NCBI GenBank assembly: GCA_903866915.1
Contig: CAIPPO010000079.1
Location: forward strand, 1-50,305
DNA: 50,305 bases
Source of the DNA: an uncultured Mucilaginibacter sp.
Lineage (GTDB): Bacteria > Bacteroidota > Bacteroidia > Sphingobacteriales > Sphingobacteriaceae
Direction: 5' to 3'
The notes below the pieces were generated by a model, which saw nothing but the letters and a program-made list of their open reading frames with translations, was not told the origin of the DNA and made no database searches. Each line of letters begins with the position of its first letter. Position 1 is the first letter of the stretch. Positions 1-9,323 of the stretch are shown piece by piece. The position numbers and the translations under genes were made by a program.

Positions 1-16
1 CAAGGGGTTGTATCAT
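1..16 (-). CDS. lpxA: Start of lpxA (UDP-N-acetylglucosamine acyltransferase), cut by the window edge
   Basis: An ATG on the minus strand overlaps the stop codon of lpxC-fabZ in an ATGA arrangement, and the visible codons read M-I-Q-P-L. That is how Bacteroidota LpxA proteins usually begin, and lpxA normally follows lpxC-fabZ in this phylum. Only five codons are present, so the call rests on start, overlap and gene order. LpxA would carry out the first acylation of lipid A synthesis in the cytoplasm. Confidence 0.7.
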
Positions 17-1425
17 ACCTCTTTTTCTTCTTTTGTTTTTCTAACAATTTGTGCCATCAGTTCGGCTTCTACTACAATCCGGGTACCAACCATACCGATG
101 CCTTTCATTTGCGCAATACCGCGACGAATTGGTGCTACCAGGCTACAATAAAATATGATCGTATCGCCCGGTACCACTTTATCTTTAAACCGCGCATTTT
201 CGATCTTTAAAAAAAGCGTAATATAATTCTCCGGATCCGGTACCGTATTCAAAACCAGGATGCCTCCGGTCTGTGCCATTGCTTCTATCTGTAAAACACC
301 CGGAAATAAGGGTGCGCCCGGAAAATGCCCTGCGAACAGATCCTCATTCATGGTAACATTCTTCAAACCGACAACGTGATTTTTGCTTAACTCCAATATT
401 TTATCAATCATCAGCATAGGCTGACGGTGCGGCAATATCCGCATGATCTCAACCGTATCATAAACCGGCTTCATATTGGGGTCGTAAACTTTAATATGTT
501 TACGGCTACGTTCTTTTTTGATCAGCGTTTTGATCTTTTTAGCAAAGGCAACGTTTGCCGCATGTCCCGGCCTTGCCGCCATAATATGGCCGCGTAATGG
601 AACACCAACCAGTGCCAAATCGCCAATCATATCTAAAAGCTTATGCCTGGCAGGTTCGTTTTGGTGACGGAGCTCAATATTATTAAGTATACCCTGAGGT
701 GCTACTTTAATGTCCTTACGGTTAAATATGCGGGCCAGGTGGCTAAGTTCTTCGTCATCTACTTCCTTGTCAACCACAACAATAGCATTGTTCAGATCGC
801 CGCCTTTGATCAGGTTATGCTTTAGCAGCATTTCTAACTCATGCAAAAAGCAGAAGGTTCTGCAGGATGCAATTTCGGTAATAAATTCACTGATCGATGA
901 AATACTGGCATGCTGGCTTCCCAATACCTGCGAGTTATAATCAACCATACAGGTAAAGCGGTAATCATCAAGCGGCATAGCCACCATTTCAACCTTTCGA
1001 TCTGCTTCCGAATAATGAATATTGTAGGGTATATGATAGTACTCCCGGTCGGCATCCTGTTCCACCAGCCCTGCGGCTGAAATAGCATTCACAAATTGTA
1101 TCGAACTGCCATCCATGATCGGAGTTTCAGGACCATCCATATCAATCAATACGTTATCTACCTCAAGTCCAACCAATGCCGCCAGCACGTGCTCAATAGT
1201 ACTTACACTGGCCCCATTTTGTGAAATGGTTGTACCGCGCGAAGTATCCGTCACATTATCTACATCAGCGTCAATAACCGGTGATCCTTCGATATCAATC
1301 CGCCTGAATTTATAACCGTGATTTTCCGGAGCGGGGTTGAAGGTCATGGTAACCTTTTCGCCGGTATGCAAACCCGTACCAGAAACAGTAACGGGCGTTT
1401 TGATGGTTTTTTGTTTTACATTCAT
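13..1425 (-). CDS. lpxC-fabZ: Bifunctional UDP-3-O-acyl-GlcNAc deacetylase / 3-hydroxyacyl-ACP dehydratase (LpxC-FabZ fusion)
   Basis: This fused protein carries two enzymes. Residues 1 to about 305 are LpxC, the zinc deacetylase that commits UDP-GlcNAc to lipid A; the zinc ligands look like H79 (in STIEHVLAALVG), H261 and D265 (in RHKLLDMIGD), with the conserved PGHAAN segment near 286-291. Residues from about 320 are FabZ, a hot-dog dehydratase of fatty acid elongation, with the catalytic H367 in GHFPGAPLFPG and E381 in the following helix. At 470 aa it matches the LpxC-FabZ fusion standard in Bacteroidota. It lies 17 bases behind lpxD and overlaps lpxA, so the three are almost certainly co-transcribed. 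Both activities draw on the same 3-hydroxyacyl-ACP pool, which may explain the fusion. Start, catalytic residues and context agree. Confidence 0.97.
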   Translation of the reverse strand: MNVKQKTIKTPVTVSGTGLHTGEKVTMTFNPAPENHGYKFRRIDIEGSPVIDADVDNVTDTSRGTTISQNGASVSTIEHVLAALVGLEVDNVLIDMDGPETPIMDGSSIQFVNAISAAGLVEQDADREYYHIPYNIHYSEADRKVEMVAMPLDDYRFTCMVDYNSQVLGSQHASISSISEFITEIASCRTFCFLHELEMLLKHNLIKGGDLNNAIVVVDKEVDDEELSHLARIFNRKDIKVAPQGILNNIELRHQNEPARHKLLDMIGDLALVGVPLRGHIMAARPGHAANVAFAKKIKTLIKKERSRKHIKVYDPNMKPVYDTVEIMRILPHRQPMLMIDKILELSKNHVVGLKNVTMNEDLFAGHFPGAPLFPGVLQIEAMAQTGGILVLNTVPDPENYITLFLKIENARFKDKVVPGDTIIFYCSLVAPIRRGIAQMKGIGMVGTRIVVEAELMAQIVRKTKEEKEV

Positions 1426-1442
1426 CGTATTTTGAACGGATG

Positions 1443-2495
1443 CTAAATTGAGTTTTCGTTTAATTTCCGCAATTCAGCAACTATTTTTTCTAGCTCTGCT
1501 ATTTTCTTTTCCAGTTCGGGCAAACGTCCGATTACTACCTGCGAACGCATATGATTGTTTAAATGGGTGGCTGGTGAGCCCATCCACTTTTTATTTTCCT
1601 CGGTTATCGACCGACTGACGCCCGACTGTGCCTGAACCTGCGTTCCCCGGGCAATGGTAACATGCCCAACTACGCCAACCTGGCCGCCTATGATTACATT
1701 TTCGCCTATTTTCGTGCTACCCGAAATGCCCGTTTGTGCTGCTATGACGGTGTTTGCACCTAACTCCACATTATGGGCCACCTGAATCAGGTTATCCAGC
1801 TTAACTCCTTTCCGTATCACTGTCGACCCCATTGTAGCCCGGTCGATGGTTGTATTGGATCCGATCTCAACATCATCTTCAATTACAACATTCCCAATCT
1901 GCGCTATTTTATTATAGGTACCATCAGCATTAGGGGCAAATCCAAACCCATCGCTGCCAATAATGGCACCTGAGTGAACGATTACGTTGTCTCCAAGCAC
2001 ACAGTCGAAATATACTACCACACCCGGGAACAAAGTGACGTTGTTACCAAGCTTTACATTGTCTGCGATATAGGCATTAGGATAGATTTTACATTGACGA
2101 CCGATACTTACTCCGGGACCGATATAGGCAAAAGCACCGATATAACAATTGTCGCCTATGGATGCCGTGGGGTGCACAAAACTAGGCTGCTCAACTCCAG
2201 TTTTATTAAGTTTTATCGTATTGTATTTTTCAAGCAGTACCGAAAACGATGAATAGGCATTCTCTACCCTGATGAGGGTTGCCTTAACAGGCGCAGTGAG
2301 CACAAGATCGTGGTTGACGATAATGATAGAAGCAGCGGTGGAATAGATAAACTGCTCGTATTTAGGATTGGCCAGGAACGATAGTGAACCCAGACCGGCT
2401 TCTTCAATTTTAGCCAACTTGTCTACAGCGATTTTCGGGTCGCCTTCAACTGTTCCGTTGAGCATAAAACCTATCTCCTGCGCGGTAAATTGCAT
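1443..2495 (-). CDS. lpxD: UDP-3-O-(3-hydroxyacyl)glucosamine N-acyltransferase LpxD
   Basis: LpxD adds the N-linked 3-hydroxyacyl chain to UDP-3-O-acyl-glucosamine in the third step of lipid A synthesis. The 350-aa protein has the expected three parts: an N-terminal uridine-binding domain (about 1-100), a left-handed beta-helix built from hexapeptide repeats (about 105-310) and a C-terminal charged helix (about 320-350) that packs in the trimer. The conserved SDGFGFAP segment (181-188) and the catalytic H241 in QVAHNVELG are present. It is the first gene of the lpx block; a well-formed promoter sits immediately before the ATG, so the mRNA may have almost no leader. Confidence 0.96.
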   Translation of the reverse strand: MQFTAQEIGFMLNGTVEGDPKIAVDKLAKIEEAGLGSLSFLANPKYEQFIYSTAASIIIVNHDLVLTAPVKATLIRVENAYSSFSVLLEKYNTIKLNKTGVEQPSFVHPTASIGDNCYIGAFAYIGPGVSIGRQCKIYPNAYIADNVKLGNNVTLFPGVVVYFDCVLGDNVIVHSGAIIGSDGFGFAPNADGTYNKIAQIGNVVIEDDVEIGSNTTIDRATMGSTVIRKGVKLDNLIQVAHNVELGANTVIAAQTGISGSTKIGENVIIGGQVGVVGHVTIARGTQVQAQSGVSRSITEENKKWMGSPATHLNNHMRSQVVIGRLPELEKKIAELEKIVAELRKLNENSI

Positions 2496-2499
2496 CGGG

Positions 2500-2530
2500 C
2501 AAAGTTAAGTGTAAATATTAAAGCAACAAA
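2500..2530 (-). promoter_or_regulatory. Promoter of the lpxD-lpxC/fabZ-lpxA operon, predicted leaderless
   Basis: On the minus strand TTTG is followed after 19 bases by TAACTTTG, a full match to the Bacteroidota -33/-7 pattern (TTTG, 19-21 bases, TAnnTTTG). Only four bases (CCCG) separate the -7 box from the lpxD ATG, so the transcript should begin at or within a few bases of the start codon. No ribosome binding site could fit. Confidence 0.75.
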
Positions 2531-2561
2531 TTATTAATCAGTTGATGAAATTGGTATTTGA

Positions 2562-3830
2562 TCATCTATTTTCGGCATCAAAAAGGGCCTTAGAATAGCA
2601 GGTAATATGCTTTTTTACGGTACGCGATAACGAACCAAAGTTCGAATTGTCGCTTGCCTGCGCTATATCCTGCAGTTTGCCATCTTTCATCAGGATGTTT
2701 ATGCTGTCTTCACCCGGTGTATAAGCACTATTGCGGATGGTATCGGTAAACACAAAATAATCAATCTGTTCATCGCTGATCGGCAGTTGCTGCCGCGCCC
2801 GGTTATTTAAATTATCGATAAATTCACTTTCAGGCGCGTCAATAGTTATATCAACATGGTATAAGTTTCTTTGCATCAGCATTTTGCAAAGTGTCGATAA
2901 AATAAAATCATCGCAGCTCTCCCACACCTTTATAGCGGCCATAATATCGCTGTCGTCCAGGCAAACAAATGCATTAACGTGTACGTCGTTGGCCATAAAA
3001 TCGAGTTTAGTTACCGGATCGCTCAAAAAATGCCCAAGTGCAGGTGTAGCGAAAAGTATTTTCTTTTCCAGGGAAAGTTCCCGGGCTCGTTTCAATATTT
3101 TGGCTAGCAACAGTTCGGCCGATACCACAGTTTTGTGGAGATATACCTGCCAATACATCAGGCGCCTTGCGATGATAAATTTCTCGATAGAATAGATACC
3201 TTTTTCTTCAACCGCAATATGCCCATTAACCACATCGAGCATTTTAATAATCCGATCAAAACTAATTACCCCCTCAGACACACCGGTAAAAAAACTATCC
3301 CTGTTAAGGTAGTCCATACGGTCCATATCCAATTGTCCGGATACCAGTTCGTGCAGAAATCCTTTATGATAAGAACCGTCGAAAACTGCTATCGCTGTTT
3401 CAAGCCGGCCGTTGTACTGCTGGTTAAGCTTGGTCATCAGCAAGGTTGAAATATCCTCGTGCACAATACCCTTAACTATGGTTTCTTCAAGCGCATGTGA
3501 AAATGGCCCATGACCGATATCATGCAGTAAAATAGCAATAGCTACCGCCTGTTCCTCATCGTCAGTAATATCATGGCCTTTATTACGCAGGGTATCGATG
3601 GCCAGGCACATCAAATGCATAGCACCAAGTGCATGATGAAAACGGGTATGCAGGGCTCCGGGGTAAACCAGGTGCGTCATGCCCAACTGCTTGATATACC
3701 TTAAACGCTGAAACCAGGGGTGCTCTATTAGACTGAACACTAAACCGTCAGGTATACTGATGAACCCGTAAACGGGGTCGTTTATGATCTTCTTCTTTTT
3801 CAATGGATGGCCTGTATGCAAAAATGTCAA
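2562..3830 (-). CDS. HD-domain phosphohydrolase (SAMHD1/dGTPase-like), non-ATG start
   Basis: The protein belongs to the HD superfamily of metal-dependent phosphohydrolases, in the branch related to SAMHD1 and dGTP triphosphohydrolases. It has the R-F-H-H-A-L-G histidine segment (about 64-69), the HD pair H103-D104 in LLHDIGHGPFSH, and further histidines at 107 and 112, so the metal site is intact. Its true substrate (dNTP or another phosphoester) cannot be read from sequence. It lies just upstream of lpxD in the same direction, an arrangement I recall as common in Bacteroidota. The frame has no ATG upstream of the conserved INDPVYGFI segment. The listed start is TTG; other in-frame TTG codons at 3821 and 3803 are possible, the latter giving an N-terminus like (M)KKKKIINDP. 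Confidence 0.88.
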   Translation of the reverse strand: MTFLHTGHPLKKKKIINDPVYGFISIPDGLVFSLIEHPWFQRLRYIKQLGMTHLVYPGALHTRFHHALGAMHLMCLAIDTLRNKGHDITDDEEQAVAIAILLHDIGHGPFSHALEETIVKGIVHEDISTLLMTKLNQQYNGRLETAIAVFDGSYHKGFLHELVSGQLDMDRMDYLNRDSFFTGVSEGVISFDRIIKMLDVVNGHIAVEEKGIYSIEKFIIARRLMYWQVYLHKTVVSAELLLAKILKRARELSLEKKILFATPALGHFLSDPVTKLDFMANDVHVNAFVCLDDSDIMAAIKVWESCDDFILSTLCKMLMQRNLYHVDITIDAPESEFIDNLNNRARQQLPISDEQIDYFVFTDTIRNSAYTPGEDSINILMKDGKLQDIAQASDNSNFGSLSRTVKKHITCYSKALFDAENR

Positions 3831-3910
3831 TTTATAGTAACAATACGCCCTTATTTGTTAATTTTTGTTAATACATTCAAACGCTGATAACATTTGCCTG
3901 CTTTAGGGGT

Positions 3911-3918
3911 TATCTTTG
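3911..3918 (+). promoter_or_regulatory. -7 box of the porX promoter
   Basis: TATCTTTG, followed by C, is a full match to the Bacteroidota -7 consensus TAnnTTTG and lies 16 bases before the porX ATG. No good TTG was found at the usual 19-21 base spacing upstream, so only the -7 element is supported. Confidence 0.55.
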
Positions 3919-3934
3919 CAATTAAACTATAATT

Positions 3935-5488
3935 ATGCAGGAAACAACCATTTTATGGGCTGATGATGAGATCGATCTGTTAAAGCCGCATGTGCTTTTT
4001 TTGAGCGAGAAAGGCTATAAAATCACAACTGTTACCAATGGCAGAGATGCTGTTGAAGCTTTTAAAAATAATTATTTCGACCTTATTTTCCTGGACGAAA
4101 ACATGCCAGGCTTAACTGGCCTGGAGACTTTATCTGAGATTAAGAGCATCAATAACGATGTACCTATCGTTTTGATCACCAAGAGCGAAGAAGAATACCT
4201 GATGGAAGATGCCATCGGATCTAAGATAGACGATTACCTGATCAAACCGGTCAATCCAAAACAGATATTACTGACGATTAAAAAGCTGACTGAAAATAAA
4301 AGGCTGGTAACTGAGAAAACAACCATGGCCTACCAGCAGGATTTCCGCACCCTGGGCATGACACTTAATGATAAGTTAAGCTATCAGGAATGGGTAGACG
4401 TATACAAAAAGCTGATCTATTGGGAGCTTGAACTGGAGCAGTTGGAAGATGAAGGAATGCATGAGATCCTGACCCTGCAAAAGGCTGAGGCCAATGTGCA
4501 ATTCAGCAAGTTTATTGAAAAAAATTATACCGACTGGATCAAAAATCCGGATGCGGGGCCGATAACTTCTTCTCAACTATTCAAAAAGAAAGTATTCCCT
4601 AAGCTGGACGGCAAAGGGCCGGTGTTTTTTATACTGATCGATAACCTGCGTTTTGATCAGTTCAAGATTATTAACCCATTGATTTCAGAGTATTTTAGAC
4701 TGGAAGACGAGGACACTTATTATAGCATACTGCCAACAGCTACACAATACGCACGCAATTCCATCTTTTCGGGCCTGATGCCATTGGATATGGAAAAGCG
4801 TTTCCCAAGCATGTGGCAAAATGATGAAGACGAGGGTGGCAAAAATCTTTACGAAGAGCAATTCTTAGGAGACCAGATCAAAAGGATTTTAAGGAAAGAC
4901 ATCAAATTCTCGTACCATAAAATATTAAATATCGACGAAGGCAGATCTTTGAATGAATCGGTAAACAATTTAATGAACAACGAGCTGAATGTGGTGGTTT
5001 ATAATTTTGTGGATATGCTTTCACATGCCCGGACCGATATGCAAATGATACGCGAACTGGCGAGTGATGACGCCGCTTACCGTTCGTTAACAATATCGTG
5101 GTTTGAACACTCGCCACTCTTTGATTTGATCAAATACCTATCGCAAAAGCAGGTAAAGTTGGTACTTACGACCGACCACGGGACCATTTGCGTCAAAAAT
5201 CCGAGCAAGATCATTGGCGATCGGAATACAAATACCAATCTGCGCTACAAACAAGGAAAGAATCTGAATTTCAATGCCCGTGATGTGTTTCATGTAAAAA
5301 ATCCGCATGATATCATGCTGCCAAAGTTACATGTAAGCTCAAGTTTTGTATTTGCAAAAAGCGACAGCTATTTCGTTTATCCTAATAACTATAACCATTT
5401 CGTTAATTTCTACAACGAGACCTTCCAGCACGGCGGGATATCGCTCGAGGAAATGATCATCCCTGTTATTGCTTACGGTCCGAAGTAA
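3935..5488 (+). CDS. porX: PorX-type response regulator with PglZ phosphatase-like domain
   Basis: Residues 1 to about 120 form a CheY-like receiver domain with the acidic pocket D10-D11, the phospho-acceptor D54 (LIFLDENMPG) and the conserved K104 (YLIKPVNP). The rest, about 200-517, is a PglZ domain of the alkaline phosphatase superfamily, with VFFILIDNLRFDQF near its start and LTTDHGTI later as probable metal-binding segments. This architecture defines PorX, which in Porphyromonas works with the sensor kinase PorY to control type IX secretion; work on that family points to activity on cyclic oligonucleotides. The next gene encodes a T9SS cargo protein, which suits the role. No kinase gene is adjacent. 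Confidence 0.93.
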   Translation: MQETTILWADDEIDLLKPHVLFLSEKGYKITTVTNGRDAVEAFKNNYFDLIFLDENMPGLTGLETLSEIKSINNDVPIVLITKSEEEYLMEDAIGSKIDDYLIKPVNPKQILLTIKKLTENKRLVTEKTTMAYQQDFRTLGMTLNDKLSYQEWVDVYKKLIYWELELEQLEDEGMHEILTLQKAEANVQFSKFIEKNYTDWIKNPDAGPITSSQLFKKKVFPKLDGKGPVFFILIDNLRFDQFKIINPLISEYFRLEDEDTYYSILPTATQYARNSIFSGLMPLDMEKRFPSMWQNDEDEGGKNLYEEQFLGDQIKRILRKDIKFSYHKILNIDEGRSLNESVNNLMNNELNVVVYNFVDMLSHARTDMQMIRELASDDAAYRSLTISWFEHSPLFDLIKYLSQKQVKLVLTTDHGTICVKNPSKIIGDRNTNTNLRYKQGKNLNFNARDVFHVKNPHDIMLPKLHVSSSFVFAKSDSYFVYPNNYNHFVNFYNETFQHGGISLEEMIIPVIAYGPK

Positions 5489-5504
5489 GCTATAACCGGG
5501 TTAA

Positions 5505-8500
5505 TTATAACTTCACGAATTTGGTTTGACCAATGATGGTGTTGTCCTTACTATCTACTAGCTGTACCAAATAGCTACCGGTAAGCAAGTTGCTTACATT
5601 TCCTTGCCAGTTAGGTTCAGAAAGTACGGCGTACTTAACTACGATACCGGCACTATTGCTGATTCTTAAGTTATAGGTTGTTTTGCTGACAGCTTTAGGT
5701 ACAAAACTTATGCTGATATTACTGGTAGCAGGATTAGGGTAGATACTCAGGTGATCGCTGCTGCCCTGGCTGCTGATCTTCACATCAACGATGTCAGAAT
5801 AGGTGATCGTATTATTAAAATCTTCCTGTTTCAAACGATACTGGTTATCGCCATCGTATGCATAATTATCAAGCAATGCGTAGGAACCTGCACCGGTTGA
5901 TACCGTGCCACCAACTACACTAAATGTTTTACCGTTATCGTTGCTGCGCTCAACAGTAAAGTGGGTGTAGTTTTGTTCATTTACAGCCGACCAGGTGAGC
6001 TGCACATGCTTGCTTGTACCTACCTGGCTGCCGTTGAAACTGATCAGCTTGTATTGCAAGGCAGGGTTTTGATTGATGAACACACTAAAACGGTGTGCGC
6101 CAAAAGTGGTTGTATCGCCGGTGTTGATGGTAAAGCTATAGCTTTGCGTTTTGCGCAGGTCGGTCGTATCTTTGGTTTTAGCATCAACCAGCAAAACATT
6201 ATAAAGCTGCGGGATGCCAACCAACTCTTTGATGTTTAAACTGAAAGTACCACTGGTGGTTGCTTTAATGTTCAGGTGGATGGTATCACCCTTTAATGCC
6301 AGCGGTAACTGGTTATAAGCTACGGGAACGTTATCTGAAGATAAGCTTGACAAACTCACCTTGCCTGCACCTGTGCGGTAACGAGCATCTTCAGCCAGGT
6401 TAAATGTTGATTTGGCATTTTGATTGAAAAAGATCACTGTGCCATCGGTATTCAGGGTATCAAGGCCTAACTGCAAACGCAGGTATTGCGGGGTGATTTT
6501 GGCAACAGGCTTACCCATTAACAAATTTGCTCCGGTATTTTCGGCAGTTGTTTTGGCTGCTTCCTTGAAAGTAATTGCAGCAGAAGAACTGGTTGCCTGT
6601 ACAAAGAAACCCTGACCGCTGGCGATAATATTGCTGTTGGCTATACCGAGGCTACCTGTCTTACTTGTAGAACCGGCCATATACACATTATAGTTGCCTC
6701 CACCAGGCATACCGGCAGGTATCAGTTCGTAGCAGAAAGACGTTACATGTGGTGCGTAAATAGCGGCGCTTGAGTTTAGGGTATCCAATTTATCCCAATC
6801 GATCGAACTGGCATATGGGTTACCAACCAGGTTAAAGCCCTGTATAAGTGGGTTGCCGGCATTAGTTGTAGACCAGCCCAAATTGGTTGATGAACCCTGG
6901 TACCATGGATGCACAGTAACCGAACCCTGGTTCAGCGTGCCCACTGCATTTAAGGTATCAGTTGTAGCGGCTGCACCAGCTGTTGTTAGTGCGCCAATGG
7001 TAGCTTGTTTAATACTGCCCCGGTAATAGAACAGAAAGCCGTTACCTACCGGTATATCTTTAGTTGGGTAAGTAGCATCACTCAAGCCGTAGGCCGCAGG
7101 GTTGGTAATATCGCTGATGCCAACATAGTTACTGTTAAGGAAAGTAGTGTATTGCGGCACCAGATTTTCACGCCACAAGTATAAAGTTGGATTGCCTGAT
7201 TTGTTGAAACCGCCGCCGCTACCGGTAACTACCGTATTGGTAAGCAGGCAATTAACACCTGAATAATTATTTGTACCATCATTACCTACAAAAACCGGTG
7301 ATGACAGCAGGCGGTAACCCCTGTTAGCCGACATATACCTTTGAACGGTTACATTACCGGTAACACTGCAGCCGGTTGGGATTGCCGATACAGTAGCTGC
7401 ACCATTAACATCGGAAAGCAGCGTTAAAAATCCGTTTGATGCAAGGGTGGTAGAGGCCGACAAGTTTAAAAGGCCCTGGCTCGCTACATAAAACTGACCT
7501 TTTCCCGAACCTGAAAGTGCTTTGGTGCCACCATTTTTTACGTTCAAATTAAAAAAGGTGGAGCCGGCATTCGCTGCACTGTTGTCTGTTAGTGATTGTA
7601 CACCTGATTGATTTAAGTTAACTGTACCAGACGAAGCTTTAAATGTACCGGTATTGCTATAACTGTTATTAAAATTGATCGTTCCGTTGGATTGGCTGAA
7701 CAATGACGTCGCCAGGCTATTGGTGAATGTATTGTTGAAATTGATGGCACCGGTATTGGTGACATTAATGGTACCCTGGTTATCAACAGTACCGTTGATG
7801 GTTAGTGTGCTGGTACTGTTTTGGTTATAAACACCTGTATTAACTACTGTACTGCTGGCTGTAACAGCACCAGCACCGCTTTGGTTAAATGTGCCCGAAT
7901 TGCTTACCGGCCCGGCTAAGGTTACCGTATTAGCACTGGTGTTAAATGTACCGGCGTTGGTGAAATTACCCGGAAAGCTCAATGCTTTAGAGCCATTTTG
8001 GAATGTTGTACCAGTGGCCGAAGAAAATGCCGAAACTGCAGGCATCACAAACGTTGAAACGTATGCGTTACCACCAAACGTATTGTAAGTAATATTTGAG
8101 CCTGTATTAAATTTGATCTTAGGATTGTTTGTACTTAGGTCTACGGTTTCAGAACCTGTAGCAAGAACCATATCACCAGAAATGATCATCGGGAAATTGA
8201 CGGTATCAGTTGTCGCATCAAAAATCTTTTTACCAGTACCCGAAAATTTAAGGTACTGGTAATTTCCACCATCATTGTCGAATGTAGTAGTTGTGGGAAA
8301 TATTGAACTTGTGCTTGTGTAAACTTCCTGGTCAACATTTCCTGAGTAAACAACCGTTGTTGTTCCTAATGCAGTTGACCCTGTGCCATTTACTGGATTA
8401 TTACCTACTGAATAAAAATCAACATAATTTGAACCTAGCTGTCCTGTAATAGGGTCCTTTTGCTGGACTGATATAGCGTGAGCACCTTTCAGATATAAAG

Positions 8501-9323
8501 TTGTATTAGCATTATTTGCTCTGGCCGAAAGGGAAAATCGTGCCTGAGGCTGAAATTGTGATGTACTCCATTTAATTTCTCCAGAGTTTTGCAATATCAA
8601 CTGCCCACCAATAGTTAAAGACCCAGCATTCATTCCAAGGTTGGCGTTACTTACTGCAAGAATCTGCCCAGTTCCAGGATCATTTTGGGTTTGAGAGTTT
8701 ACAATAACGTTTCCACTCACAACCATAGTGAGTCCGATACCATTATTACTGGAGTTTCCTAAATTAAACCGCGTAATGTTATTCACACCAATTGTAGGAG
8801 GAATAGTGTTATCCCCCATCTGAAAAGTTGCACAGTAGAGTTTTCCACCACCATAAAGCCAGGTTTGTAAGTGATAATCATAGCCAAGAGGGTAGTTAAG
8901 ACTTCCGTCTCCTGCCAGCCCAATGTTATTACTGTGCATTTGCAACAAAGTACCTGTTATATTTAATTTACCTTCAATGTCAATATTCACATCCTTTAAA
9001 GAATCATTCGTAGACGAATTATCACCTATAATCATCGAAGCGATTGAAACTGAGTCTGTTGACTTCAATATTGGCCGATTGGAGAAATTAAAAAATACAC
9101 TTGTTCCAAATTGAACACTATCAGCATTTCCTGTTTGCCCTGGGTATTTAGTTGCAGTGACGCCCCCAACGATCCAATTTGCCGCGGAAGTCCAATTATT
9201 TGCTGCAGCGCCTGTTGCCAACCCGGTCCACACATAGGTAGCCTGTGCAGAAGCCTTTCCGGCAAGTAAAACAAGCAGGGGTATAATAACCAGGAAGCGT
9301 AGATTTTTGTACCAGTTTTTCAT
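5505..9323 (-). CDS. Large secreted protein with type IX secretion (type A) C-terminal sorting domain
   Basis: The protein begins with a signal peptide (MKNWYKNLRFLVI, a hydrophobic core, then ASAQA). This Met was chosen over one 18 codons upstream because the upstream residues are charged and would bury the signal sequence. The middle third is rich in short Asn/Thr/Gly/Ser units such as NTGTF, NQGTIN and NFNNT, the pattern of a beta-helix or stacked beta-strand surface protein. The last 80 residues are a classic T9SS type A tail: YPNPATSNISISF, then GSYLVQLVD and a final KFVKL. A segment before the tail (about WSAVNEQNYTHFTVERS) resembles the Ig/FN3-like module often found there. No enzyme domain was recognised, so an adhesin or surface-layer role is only a guess. 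It is convergent with porX, with 16 bases between the stops. Confidence 0.88.
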   Translation of the reverse strand: MKNWYKNLRFLVIIPLLVLLAGKASAQATYVWTGLATGAAANNWTSAANWIVGGVTATKYPGQTGNADSVQFGTSVFFNFSNRPILKSTDSVSIASMIIGDNSSTNDSLKDVNIDIEGKLNITGTLLQMHSNNIGLAGDGSLNYPLGYDYHLQTWLYGGGKLYCATFQMGDNTIPPTIGVNNITRFNLGNSSNNGIGLTMVVSGNVIVNSQTQNDPGTGQILAVSNANLGMNAGSLTIGGQLILQNSGEIKWSTSQFQPQARFSLSARANNANTTLYLKGAHAISVQQKDPITGQLGSNYVDFYSVGNNPVNGTGSTALGTTTVVYSGNVDQEVYTSTSSIFPTTTTFDNDGGNYQYLKFSGTGKKIFDATTDTVNFPMIISGDMVLATGSETVDLSTNNPKIKFNTGSNITYNTFGGNAYVSTFVMPAVSAFSSATGTTFQNGSKALSFPGNFTNAGTFNTSANTVTLAGPVSNSGTFNQSGAGAVTASSTVVNTGVYNQNSTSTLTINGTVDNQGTINVTNTGAINFNNTFTNSLATSLFSQSNGTINFNNSYSNTGTFKASSGTVNLNQSGVQSLTDNSAANAGSTFFNLNVKNGGTKALSGSGKGQFYVASQGLLNLSASTTLASNGFLTLLSDVNGAATVSAIPTGCSVTGNVTVQRYMSANRGYRLLSSPVFVGNDGTNNYSGVNCLLTNTVVTGSGGGFNKSGNPTLYLWRENLVPQYTTFLNSNYVGISDITNPAAYGLSDATYPTKDIPVGNGFLFYYRGSIKQATIGALTTAGAAATTDTLNAVGTLNQGSVTVHPWYQGSSTNLGWSTTNAGNPLIQGFNLVGNPYASSIDWDKLDTLNSSAAIYAPHVTSFCYELIPAGMPGGGNYNVYMAGSTSKTGSLGIANSNIIASGQGFFVQATSSSAAITFKEAAKTTAENTGANLLMGKPVAKITPQYLRLQLGLDTLNTDGTVIFFNQNAKSTFNLAEDARYRTGAGKVSLSSLSSDNVPVAYNQLPLALKGDTIHLNIKATTSGTFSLNIKELVGIPQLYNVLLVDAKTKDTTDLRKTQSYSFTINTGDTTTFGAHRFSVFINQNPALQYKLISFNGSQVGTSKHVQLTWSAVNEQNYTHFTVERSNDNGKTFSVVGGTVSTGAGSYALLDNYAYDGDNQYRLKQEDFNNTITYSDIVDVKISSQGSSDHLSIYPNPATSNISISFVPKAVSKTTYNLRISNSAGIVVKYAVLSEPNWQGNVSNLLTGSYLVQLVDSKDNTIIGQTKFVKL

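Noticed and set aside
13..1425. LpxC-FabZ fusion as a novelty
   Set aside because: This fusion is well known and standard in Bacteroidota.
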